Assembly (NCBI GenBank): GCA_030605675.1
Contig: JAUWHV010000035.1
Span: forward strand, 1-7,706
From: Deltaproteobacteria bacterium
GTDB lineage: Bacteria > Desulfobacterota > Dissulfuribacteria > Dissulfuribacterales > UBA3076
Length of the DNA stretch: 7,706 nucleotides
Direction of reading: 5' to 3'
Shown: in pieces, positions 1 to 5,976 of the stretch
Numbering within the stretch: the stretch's first letter is position 1
How the letters are laid out: the number at the start of each line of letters is the position of its first letter
The notes under the pieces: generated by a model
The model's database searches: none
Told to the model about the DNA's origin: nothing
The model's input: the letters and a program-made list of their open reading frames with translations, nothing else
Made by a program: the position numbers and the translations under genes

Positions 1-131
1 AAACTATTATCTCCCTCAAAAACAAGCCTGGTATAATTTTGATGATCAAATGAACGTACATTGATAGAAAGGGGGAATAGGCAATCTCCAATCAAGATAA
101 AAAGTATAAAAAAAATTAATCTATTTCTCAT
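1..131 (-). CDS. N-terminal fragment of an exported protein, probably AMIN-domain
   Basis: This is a partial gene: 43 complete codons from an ATG at 131-129 stay open to the window edge. The protein starts MRNR, followed by a strongly hydrophobic stretch (about residues 5-22, rich in Ile, Leu and Phe) that looks like a signal peptide. A Cys at residue 17 is preceded by Asp, so it is a poor lipobox. Residues 23-43 include R-S-F-D-H-Q-N-Y-T-R-L-V-F. This fits the opening strand of AMIN domains (R-x-[FW]-x(4)-Y-T-R-[VL]-[VI]), which target periplasmic amidases such as AmiC, and also PilQ, to the envelope. An amidase is one possibility, but the catalytic part lies outside the window. An in-frame ATG at 143-141 is an alternative start, and neither start has a clear Shine-Dalgarno. 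The gene begins only 18 bases beyond the tmRNA 3' end with no terminator visible between, so read-through from ssrA is plausible. Confidence 0.6.
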   Translation of the reverse strand, partial: MRNRLIFFILFILIGDCLFPLSINVRSFDHQNYTRLVFEGDNS

Positions 132-149
132 AAACACAAGCATATTTTA

Positions 150-495
150 TGGAGGCGGCGGGAATCGAACCCGCGTCCAATAATGATTCAATTAAAACCT
201 CTACAAGCTTAGTTTGTTTTTTATTAAATCTGCAGTGTAAAAAAACAAACAAAACCATCTGCAAATTGCCCTTCTAAAGTGTCATGTCTGAGAAACAAAG
301 GGCAAATCTCTCAGACAATATCCTGCTAAATGACGCCCTTAATTTCCCCGCAGGAAAAAGAAATCAGAACGGCAACATTCATTTATGCTGCAAGTGCAAA
401 ATCGTCTGCATTTCATTGTTTGAGCATTTTTTTGAGTTACTCAGCTCAGCTTGCAATTTTAACTCCATCAATACTGTCGAACCCATTTCGCCCCC
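150..495 (-). ncRNA. ssrA: tmRNA (transfer-messenger RNA)
   Basis: tmRNA rescues stalled ribosomes: it enters as an alanyl-tRNA mimic, then supplies a short reading frame that tags the incomplete protein for proteolysis. The 5' end GGGGGCG (495-489) pairs with CGCCTCC (157-151) to form the acceptor stem, with A150 as discriminator; CCA is not encoded. The 5' half carries the typical TGGGTTCGACAG. The 3' half has CTAAGC-TTGTAGA and a T-arm GCGGGTTCGATTCCCGC. A candidate first pseudoknot pairs TGAG (448-445) with CTCA (436-433) and TGAGT (443-439) with GCTCA (425-421). Eleven bases later, the same spacing as in E. coli, is GCA (409-407), which opens the tag Ala-Asp-Asp-Phe-Ala-Leu-Ala-Ala and stop TAA (385-383). 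The -ALAA end is the usual protease-recognised form. The length, 346 nt, is normal for a one-piece tmRNA. Its 5' end is 11 bases from tRNA-Asp, implying a shared precursor. Confidence 0.96.
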
Positions 496-506
496 AAAAG
501 GCGTAA

Positions 507-583
507 TGGCGGGGCCGACGAGACTCGAACTCGCGACCTCTGGCGTGACAGGCCAGCGTTCTAACCAACTGAACTACGACCCC
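507..583 (-). tRNA. tRNA-Asp (anticodon GUC)
   Basis: A complete 77-nt cloverleaf reads on the minus strand, starting GGGGTCG at 583. The acceptor GGGGTCG pairs with CGGCCCC (one G-U). The D arm is GTTC/GAAC, and the anticodon arm CTGGC-CTGTCAC-GCCAG gives anticodon GTC. The variable loop has five bases, the T arm is GCGAG-TTCGAGT-CTCGT, the discriminator is G, and the CCA end is encoded at 509-507. It decodes GAC and GAU as aspartate. It lies between tRNA-Val and ssrA, 25 and 11 bases away, and is probably cut out of a common transcript. Confidence 0.97.
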
Positions 584-608
584 ATATCTGATGTCTTTTC
601 TCAAAGCG

Positions 609-683
609 TGGTAGGCGGAACAGGGTTTGAACCTGTGACCCCCGGCTTGTAAGGCCGATGCTCTCCCGCTGAGCTACCCGCCC
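609..683 (-). tRNA. tRNA-Val (anticodon UAC)
   Basis: A complete 75-nt cloverleaf starts GGGCGGG at 683. The D arm is GCTC/GAGC, and the anticodon arm TCGGC-CTTACAA-GCCGG gives anticodon TAC. The five-base variable loop is followed by the T arm ACAGG-TTCAAAC-CCTGT, acceptor 3' strand TCCGCCT, discriminator A, and encoded CCA (611-609). It reads valine GUA and GUG codons. Both ends of the acceptor stem are G-U pairs (1-72 and 7-66), which is slightly unusual. It is the first RNA gene after lepB and sits about 16 bases downstream of the predicted -10 box. Confidence 0.96.
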
Positions 684-699
684 GCAAAGTTGCGGATAT

Positions 700-728
700 T
701 CTGTAACATTTGATTTAATAGGTGTCAA
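700..728 (-). promoter_or_regulatory. Candidate sigma-70 promoter for tRNA-Val/tRNA-Asp/ssrA
   Basis: On the minus strand a perfect -35 hexamer TTGACA (728-723) is followed by a 17-base spacer and TACAGA (705-700) as a weak -10 that keeps the T-A-x-A core. Initiation about 7 bases on would leave roughly a 10-base leader before tRNA-Val. It lies between the lepB stop (751) and the first tRNA, where a stable-RNA promoter would be expected. The -35 and spacing are seen directly; activity is inferred. Confidence 0.6.
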
Positions 729-750
729 GCTAACAACTTCCGCACCATCA

Positions 751-1404
751 CTAGTGAACAAGATCACCTATACGTCCGAACCTTGGCCAGAATTTATCCG
801 AATTCCAACTCCAATAAATAGTGAATGCCTCACCTTTCACGTCCTTGAGGGGTACAAATCCCCAGAATCTGCTATCATAACTTTGATCCCTGTTATCGCC
901 CATTACAAAAATCATGTCCTTCGGAACAGTCACAGGTCCCATGTTATCCCTTGGTTGAACTGATCCCGGCAATATCCGGGGGTCTGTGTGCTGCATCCCT
1001 TGTGGATCAGAAAATAGCTTTCCGTTCAAATATACATTCTTGTTTATTATCTGGACCGTGTCGCCCTCTATACCAATCACACGTTTTATGAAATCCTTTT
1101 TCCTGTCCACTGGATAAATAAAGACCGCCACATCTCCGCGCTCAGGTTTTTTGACCGGGATCCAGAGCTCCCTGGTAAAGGGATTCCTGACACCATATAT
1201 GAATTTGTTTACCAGTATATGATCACCTATAAGAAGCGTACTCTTCATTGAACCAGAGGGGATCTTAAAGGCCTGGGCTACAAAGGTCCTGATAAATAGA
1301 GCCAAAACCAGGGCAATAAGAATCGCCTGTAGATATTCCCATGCTACTGACTGCCAGGAACGCTTATTAGACTGTTTTTTTACTGAAAAAGTGGGCTTGT
1401 TCAT
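751..1404 (-). CDS. lepB: Signal peptidase I
   Basis: Signal peptidase I cleaves signal peptides from exported preproteins on the outer face of the inner membrane, using a Ser-Lys dyad. The 217-residue protein has one hydrophobic anchor at about residues 22-42. Box B follows as P-S-G-S-M with nucleophile Ser52, then the D-F-I-K-R-V-I-G box with general base Lys107, and box E, G-D-N-R-D-Q-S-Y-D-S-R-F-W-G, at 169-182. All catalytic elements are present, and the length suits the compact single-anchor type rather than the longer E. coli form. The ATG at 1404 is the natural start because it leaves a short basic N-terminus before the anchor; no strong Shine-Dalgarno precedes it. The gene lies 73 bases after lepA with no terminator between, so the two are probably co-transcribed, as lepA-lepB are in many bacteria. 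The RNA genes follow 67 bases after its stop. Confidence 0.96.
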   Translation of the reverse strand: MNKPTFSVKKQSNKRSWQSVAWEYLQAILIALVLALFIRTFVAQAFKIPSGSMKSTLLIGDHILVNKFIYGVRNPFTRELWIPVKKPERGDVAVFIYPVDRKKDFIKRVIGIEGDTVQIINKNVYLNGKLFSDPQGMQHTDPRILPGSVQPRDNMGPVTVPKDMIFVMGDNRDQSYDSRFWGFVPLKDVKGEAFTIYWSWNSDKFWPRFGRIGDLVH

Positions 1405-1477
1405 GGTGTGCAGATAATAGCTCCATAGATCCGCGACTGCAAGTTGTCTCTCTGCGGTAAATTGTTTTTTTCTTCCC

Positions 1478-3280
1478 TTACGCCTTCAACACGCTCAGAA
1501 AAGCCTCTTGAGGTATTTCTACATGCCCGATGTGCTTCATTTTCTTTTTTCCTTCTTTTTGCTTTTCCAGCAACTTGCGCTTACGAGTGATATCACCCCC
1601 ATAGCATTTGGCTATAACGTCTTTTCTGAATGGAGCAACACGTTCTTTGGCAATAATATTGCTTCCAATGGCTGCCTGGATCACGACTTCAAACATCTGT
1701 CTGGGTATTACCTTGCGCAAGCGGCTCACAAGTTCCCGGCCTCTGTAATAGGCCTTGTCTTTGTGCACTATGACCGAAAGGGCGTCCACCGGTTGTTTAT
1801 TGATAAGGATGTCCAGCTTGACCAATCTGGCTGGTCTATGTTCAAGGAAGTCATAATCAATAGAAGCATAACCTCTGCTTATCGACTTTAGCTGATCGTA
1901 AAAATCCAGAACAATTTCATTGAATGGGAGTTCGTATTTTAGCAGCACCCTGTTCTCCGTAAGGTAGCGCATATCTATCTGTTGTCCCCTTTTTTTATCG
2001 CACAACTGCATAACAGGGCCGATATATTCCTTGGGGACATAGATTTCCATTCGGACAAAAGGCTCTGCTATTTGCTCTATTTGATCCGCTGACGTCATCT
2101 GGGCAGGATTGTGTACATGGACGATTTCCCCGCTGATAAGTTTGATTTGATAAGATACTGACGGGGCCGTACTTATGAGGGACAGCGTATACTCCCGCTC
2201 AAGACGCTCCTGCACGATTTCCATGTGAAGAAGCCCCAGGAAGCCGCACCTGAATCCGAATCCTAAGGCTGCAGAGCTTTCAGGCTCATAAGAAAATGCC
2301 GGGTCGTTCAACCATAGCTTTTCAACAGCCTCTTTCAACTGATCGTACTGGGCCGGATCTACTGGATAAAGACCGCAAAATACCACTGGCTTTACCGGCT
2401 CAAAGCCGGGCAAGCGGCTTTCGGCAGGACGTCTTTCCTCTGTAATGGTGTCGCCTATCCGTGTATCACGCACGGCCTTTATGCCGGCAGTAAAAAATCC
2501 CACTTCTCCAACAGTCAGTTGATCCGTATCTACAGGATTGGGGGAAAAAATGCCTGTCCTGTCCACTTCATAGGTCTGATTCGTAGACATCATGCGTATC
2601 TGCATACCAGGTCTCAGTGAACCATCTACAACCCTGATCAATACAACTGTCCCTTGATACGAATCGAACCATGAATCAAAAACAAGTGCCCTAAGTGGTT
2701 GACCAGGATCTCCTGCAGGGGCTGGAATCCGGTGTATTACTGCTTCCAGGATCTCTTTTGTACCCAGACCCTCTTTTGCACTTGCCAGTATAGCCCCGGA
2801 GGTATCGAGCCCTATGATGTCCTCTATTTCTTGTGTAACCCTTTCAGGATCTGCACTGGGTAAGTCAATTTTGTTCAGCACCAGTATGATCTCAAGGTCA
2901 TTTTCCAGTGCCAGGTAGACATTGGCCAGGGTCTGGGCCTCCACACCCTGGGTGGCATCAACCACAAGGAGGGCCCCTTCACAGGCTGCAAGGCTCCTGG
3001 AGACTTCATAAGAAAAATCCACGTGGCCAGGTGTATCAATCAGGTTAAGCACATAGGTCTCTTTATCTTCAGACCGATATTTAAGTCTCACCGTCTGGGC
3101 CTTGATAGTGATCCCTCGCTCCCTTTCCAGGTCCATCTGGTCAAGAAATTGCTGTTTCATTTCCCTGGCGGATACAGTACCGGTAAATTCAAGAATACGA
3201 TCAGCAAGCGTAGACTTGCCGTGATCAATATGGGCAATTATCGAAAAATTACGAATTTTCTTCGAATCGGTCATAACCAT
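1478..3280 (-). CDS. lepA: Elongation factor 4 (LepA GTPase)
   Basis: EF4 is a ribosome-bound translational GTPase, related to EF-G, that acts on stalled or mistranslocated ribosomes and influences 30S biogenesis. At 600 residues it is full length. The GTPase motifs are in order: A-H-I-D-H-G-K-S (16-23), R-G-I-T (55-58), D-T-P-G-H with His86 (82-86), N-K-I-D (136-139) and S-A-K-E-G (about 167-171). The family signature G-F-G-F-R-C-G-F-L-G-L-L-H-M lies at 340-353. The LepA-specific C-terminal domain, which replaces EF-G domain IV, includes G-G-D-I-T-R-K-R-K (561-569) and a basic K-E-G-K-K-K-M-K segment. The start at 3280 is preferred because AAGAGA lies 10 bases upstream; a second in-frame ATG at 3274 is possible. 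It appears to be the first gene of the minus-strand unit and diverges from pilM across 196 bases. Confidence 0.98.
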   Translation of the reverse strand: MVMTDSKKIRNFSIIAHIDHGKSTLADRILEFTGTVSAREMKQQFLDQMDLERERGITIKAQTVRLKYRSEDKETYVLNLIDTPGHVDFSYEVSRSLAACEGALLVVDATQGVEAQTLANVYLALENDLEIILVLNKIDLPSADPERVTQEIEDIIGLDTSGAILASAKEGLGTKEILEAVIHRIPAPAGDPGQPLRALVFDSWFDSYQGTVVLIRVVDGSLRPGMQIRMMSTNQTYEVDRTGIFSPNPVDTDQLTVGEVGFFTAGIKAVRDTRIGDTITEERRPAESRLPGFEPVKPVVFCGLYPVDPAQYDQLKEAVEKLWLNDPAFSYEPESSAALGFGFRCGFLGLLHMEIVQERLEREYTLSLISTAPSVSYQIKLISGEIVHVHNPAQMTSADQIEQIAEPFVRMEIYVPKEYIGPVMQLCDKKRGQQIDMRYLTENRVLLKYELPFNEIVLDFYDQLKSISRGYASIDYDFLEHRPARLVKLDILINKQPVDALSVIVHKDKAYYRGRELVSRLRKVIPRQMFEVVIQAAIGSNIIAKERVAPFRKDVIAKCYGGDITRKRKLLEKQKEGKKKMKHIGHVEIPQEAFLSVLKA

Positions 3281-3301
3281 CTATTATTTTTCTCTTAATT
3301 T

Positions 3302-3320
3302 CCTTTGCGCCTTTGCGTGA
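3302..3320. repeat. Tandem CCTTTGCG octamer motif
   Basis: Two exact adjacent copies of CCTTTGCG (3302-3309 and 3310-3317) are followed by TGAGA. The motif lies in the lepA-pilM intergenic region, about 22 bases upstream of the lepA start. It resembles dispersed low-complexity intergenic repeats found in several environmental bacterial genomes. With only one site in view, its copy number elsewhere in the genome is unknown. A regulatory role for lepA cannot be excluded, because the motif would lie in the 5' leader of its message. Confidence 0.5.
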
Positions 3321-3366
3321 GATTCTTTTAAAAAATTTAAACCTAAAAATGAAAAATGCCCAATAT

Positions 3367-3390
3367 TTAACTTTTTTTGTGCAAAGTTAA
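3367..3390. promoter_or_regulatory. Palindrome between lepA and pilM
   Basis: TTAACTTT (3367-3374) and AAAGTTAA (3383-3390) are perfect 8-base inverted arms around an 8-base loop. The site is near the middle of the 196-base divergent region, about 87 bases from both the lepA and pilM starts. It could be an operator, a hairpin, or chance in AT-rich DNA. No T-tract follows on the plus strand, and the sequence following it on the minus strand is not a clean T-run, so it is not called a terminator. Convincing -35/-10 pairs were not found on either side. Confidence 0.3.
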
Positions 3391-3476
3391 GAAAAAAGAA
3401 AAACTTGCCGAAGTAATAAATAGACAAAAAAATAAACCATATCTCAGCTTTGCCGGTGAACCGATAATGGAGGAAA

Positions 3477-4553
3477 ATGAAATTCCCTTCTCTGCCAAAA
3501 AAATGGGGACAGCGTCAACGCCCTACATTGGGGTTGGATATAGGTTCACACAGCATAAAGATTGTTGAACTATCCAGCAACGGCACAAACCATGCTATCA
3601 GGTGCATTGGCCGTGCCCTGGTGCCACCCCGGGCCATAGTGGATGGTTCAATAAAAGAGCCTGATCAAGTTGCAGAGATACTAAGGGCACTTCTAGACAA
3701 TCTCCGGCCCAAAATTAAATACGCGGCCACATCTATCGCTGGCTATTCCGTCATTGTCAAGAAAATAATCGTTCCATATCATGACGAAGGCGAGATAGAG
3801 CGCAATTTGACTTTCGAAGCAGAAAAATACGTACCGTTTGAAATAGAAGAAGTTTATGTAGATTTTCATGCGCTGGATGGGGAACGCGAAAAAAGCAGTG
3901 GGACAGAGATTTTCCTTGTTGCTGCCAAAAGAGAGGTTGTTGATGAATACGCCGCCCTTATTCAAGAAGTCGGTTTGTCCCCGGCAGTAGTGGATGTGGA
4001 TGCATTTGCCCTTGGAAATGCCTTTGAAGGTGCTTTTGGCCTTTTAAGTGAACCTATAGTCTTGGTGGACATAGGGGCACAAAAGACAAACATCAACATA
4101 ATTCTACAAGGCACATCTCTTTTTGCAAGAGACATGGCATTTGGAGGAACTCAGCTTACAGAGGCTATTCAGGAAGCTACAGGGCTGGAATATGTAGATG
4201 CGGAAAGGATAAAAATCGCCGGATCTGAAGACATGGCAATCATGAAAGAAGTGACCTCTGTGTGCAATGAGTTATGTGGTGTTTGGGCATCAGAACTGAA
4301 AAAGGCAATAGATTTCTATAGGGCGAACTCAAGCACAGAAGAATATCCCACACAACTTTACATCAGTGGGGGTTCTGCCTTTTTAAAAGGGCTTGACATG
4401 CTTTGTGACGACATAATAGGCCTGCCGGTGAAGATATTAAATCCCTTGCATGGTTTTACTGTCGATCATGGCATAGAGCCTGAGTATATTTCCTCTGTCG
4501 CTCCACAAATGGCAATAGCCACCGGACTTGCGCTAAGGACTTTGACAAAATGA
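3477..4553 (+). CDS. pilM: Type IV pilus assembly ATPase-fold protein PilM
   Basis: PilM is a cytoplasmic actin/FtsA-like nucleotide-binding protein. It grips the N-terminal tail of PilN and anchors the inner-membrane alignment complex of the type IV pilus. The 358-residue protein shows the phosphate-1 loop G-L-D-I-G-S-H-S-I-K at 19-28, the conserved F-E-A-E-K-Y-V-P-F at 113-121, the phosphate-2 motif V-D-I-G-A-Q-K-T-N at 197-205, and the adenosine motif I-S-G-G-S-A-F-L-K-G at 296-305. Its length is typical. The start is fixed: an in-frame TAA at 3465-3467 leaves ATG 3477 as the only good initiator. GGAGG (3469-3473) precedes it with an unusually short 3-base spacer. It is the first gene of the pil operon, and its TGA overlaps the pilN ATG in an ATGA junction, indicating coupled translation. 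Confidence 0.96.
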   Translation: MKFPSLPKKWGQRQRPTLGLDIGSHSIKIVELSSNGTNHAIRCIGRALVPPRAIVDGSIKEPDQVAEILRALLDNLRPKIKYAATSIAGYSVIVKKIIVPYHDEGEIERNLTFEAEKYVPFEIEEVYVDFHALDGEREKSSGTEIFLVAAKREVVDEYAALIQEVGLSPAVVDVDAFALGNAFEGAFGLLSEPIVLVDIGAQKTNINIILQGTSLFARDMAFGGTQLTEAIQEATGLEYVDAERIKIAGSEDMAIMKEVTSVCNELCGVWASELKKAIDFYRANSSTEEYPTQLYISGGSAFLKGLDMLCDDIIGLPVKILNPLHGFTVDHGIEPEYISSVAPQMAIATGLALRTLTK

Positions 4554-5110
4554 TTCAAATAAACCTCCTCCCGGTTCGAGAGTGGCGTAAAAAGGAGGCC
4601 GTTCGCCAGCAGATTTCAATCTTTGCCCTGTCTCTAATCCTCTTGATGTGTGGTTTGTTGGCTGCAGGATTAACAATCCAAGGAAAGGTAAGGGCTCAAA
4701 GGCAAGATCTGGCATCATTAGAAGAAAAAAAAGCAAAATTTGCTTATGTAAACAAAAAGATAGAAAGAGTAAATAAAAAACGAAAACAAGTCGAAGACAA
4801 ATTTAAGGCCATAGAAAAACTTCAAGAAGGTCGTACAACAACGGTTAAAGTTCTGGATGAAATTGTAAGTTCAATACCTATTGATCGTTTATGGCTCACT
4901 AAATTAAGCCTTAAGGGAAATAATGTGCAACTTGGTGGAGTCGCCCTGGACAATCACACGGTAGCTCTTTTTATGCGACGCCTGGAAACATCACCAATGT
5001 GCAAATCAGTAAACTTGATAAATACCAGGCAGAAGTCAATCCAGGGACATGCTCTTATGGAGTTTGGGCTTCAACTGAATATTCAAACTCAACAAAAAAA
5101 ACGACAATGA
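4550..5110 (+). CDS. pilN: Type IV pilus inner-membrane protein PilN
   Basis: PilN is a bitopic inner-membrane protein that binds PilM through its cytoplasmic tail and pairs with PilO in the periplasm. The 186-residue protein begins with the diagnostic tail I-N-L-L-P-V-R at 4-10, the PilM-binding element. A transmembrane segment at about 22-43 is followed by a Lys/Glu-rich coiled coil at about 46-92, then a compact alpha/beta domain at about 97-178 (D-E-I-V-S-S-I-P, then W-L-T-K-L-S-L), the ferredoxin-like fold of the family. TAAGGA at 4534-4539, inside the end of pilM, is a likely ribosome binding site 10 bases from the ATG. The 4-base overlap with pilM suggests matched synthesis of the two partners. 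The C-terminal tail is short and basic. Confidence 0.94.
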   Translation: MIQINLLPVREWRKKEAVRQQISIFALSLILLMCGLLAAGLTIQGKVRAQRQDLASLEEKKAKFAYVNKKIERVNKKRKQVEDKFKAIEKLQEGRTTTVKVLDEIVSSIPIDRLWLTKLSLKGNNVQLGGVALDNHTVALFMRRLETSPMCKSVNLINTRQKSIQGHALMEFGLQLNIQTQQKKRQ

Positions 5111-5140
5111 CAATAAGTTTACAAAGAGAGCTAAGAAGTC

Positions 5141-5893
5141 GTGAAATTTAACAAACCAAGCTGGAAGATACCTCCCGGACTTTTTCAAACTGTCTATTCC
5201 CTTCCTGTTTGGCAGAAGGCCGGCATATGGTTGCTCGTTATAATTATTCCTATGGCCCTGTTCTGGTTTTTTTTCCTATCCGTTCGTTTAGAAGAAATAA
5301 AAACCATGTCTGAGAAAATCCCGAAACTGAAGCAAGAACTGGTCAAGCTGGAAGCTAAGTCCAAACAGATTCCTCAATTGGAAGAAGAATTGAATATCAT
5401 GACGGGAATTTTACAGAAGGCATTGAAGCTACTGCCGGAAAAAGAAGACATACCGACATTTTTGCCTGAGATTTCTTCACTTGGTAATGAGGCCGGACTG
5501 GATTTTTTATCCTTTAAACCACAAAAGGAACAGCCAAAGGCCTTTTACGCCGCTATTCCCATTAACATGGAATTCAACGGACCATTTCATAACACCGTCG
5601 ATTTCTTTGATAATATCAGTCGCATGGCTCGCATCGTGCACATAAAATCGGTCTCAATGGGAAAGGCCAAGAAAACCACGAAGGTCTGGAGTCAGAAGGG
5701 ATCTGCAAGTGAACAAATCGAACCTACAGACGAAGTAACACCAATAAAAGGGGGCGGAGAGGGTCCTGCTGAAGGCCAAGAGGTCAGGCGAGGCAGTACC
5801 TGGACAATAAATACTCGTTGTGAGGCCGTAACCTATCGTTTTCTCAGCCCGGAAGAACAACAGGCCAGAAAGACAAAGAAAAAGAGAAAGTAA
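5141..5893 (+). CDS. pilO: Type IV pilus inner-membrane protein PilO
   Basis: PilO is the partner of PilN; the heterodimer spans the periplasm and links PilM to PilP and the secretin. The 250-residue protein has a short cytoplasmic tail, a transmembrane helix at about 27-47, and a coiled coil at about 48-98. The periplasmic core starts around residue 100 and includes I-P-I-N-M-E-F-N-G-P-F-H-N-T at 139-152, typical of PilO. A polar, Gly- and Glu-rich insert at about 176-217 interrupts the fold before the last strand (W-T-I-N-T-R-C-E-A-V-T-Y-R-F at 221-234). The tail after it is very basic (K-T-K-K-K-R-K). Translation starts at GTG 5141, with AAGAGAG (5124-5130) 10 bases upstream. It follows pilN after 30 bases; pilP is 83 bases away, the widest gap in the operon and the site of a hairpin repeat. 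Confidence 0.93.
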   Translation: MKFNKPSWKIPPGLFQTVYSLPVWQKAGIWLLVIIIPMALFWFFFLSVRLEEIKTMSEKIPKLKQELVKLEAKSKQIPQLEEELNIMTGILQKALKLLPEKEDIPTFLPEISSLGNEAGLDFLSFKPQKEQPKAFYAAIPINMEFNGPFHNTVDFFDNISRMARIVHIKSVSMGKAKKTTKVWSQKGSASEQIEPTDEVTPIKGGGEGPAEGQEVRRGSTWTINTRCEAVTYRFLSPEEQQARKTKKKRK

Positions 5894-5900
5894 GTACTTA

Positions 5901-5964
5901 GGTGGAAGGCTGAAGGTGGAAGGTAGAAGGTTATTAGATCACTTCAGCCTTCAGCCTTCAGCCT
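5901..5964. repeat. GGCTGAA-type heptamer repeats forming an inverted repeat
   Basis: The left arm is a run of 7-base units: GGTGGAA (5901), GGCTGAA (5908), GGTGGAA (5915) and GGTAGAA (5922). The right arm holds three exact units CTTCAGC (5942, 5949, 5956), which are the inverse of GGCTGAA. Bases 5907-5929 can pair with 5942-5964 through 19 Watson-Crick pairs, 2 G-U pairs and 2 mismatches, around a 12-base loop. The sequence after the right arm is A-rich, not T-rich, so this is not an ordinary rho-independent terminator for the pil transcript. It lies between pilO and pilP, 12 bases before the pilP start, and a palindrome TAAGTACTTA (5891-5900) containing the pilO stop adjoins it. It looks like a dispersed intergenic repeat and could affect mRNA stability or pilP initiation. 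Confidence 0.85.
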
Positions 5965-5976
5965 AAAAAAAACGAC

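Noticed and set aside
383..425. Frameshifted, non-functional tmRNA tag
   Set aside because: It first seemed that one base was missing from an ANxE-type tag. An intact Ala-starting tag at the E. coli-like distance from a candidate pseudoknot explains the sequence without an error, so this is kept only as an alternative.
284..652. Open frame of 122 codons on the plus strand
   Set aside because: It runs antisense across tmRNA, tRNA-Asp and part of tRNA-Val, whose structures explain the sequence fully. The predicted peptide has no recognisable family features.
1508..1891. Open frame of 127 codons antisense to lepA
   Set aside because: The lepA frame is full length with every family motif. The antisense peptide shows no domain and no initiation signal.
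3391..3440. Promoter for pilM (TTGCCG and AATAAA boxes)
   Set aside because: The spacing is about 20 bases and both hexamers are weak in AT-rich sequence, so no promoter is called.
3377..3568. Open frame of 63 codons on the plus strand before and into pilM
   Set aside because: It overlaps the first 92 bases of pilM in another frame, has no Shine-Dalgarno, and its 5' part lies in AT-rich intergenic DNA. The pilM frame has the conserved motifs.
5907..5972. Hairpin plus A-run read as a rho-independent terminator
   Set aside because: On the plus strand the stem is followed by A residues, not T. On the minus strand the T-run precedes the stem rather than follows it. Termination here would also split the pil operon before pilP.
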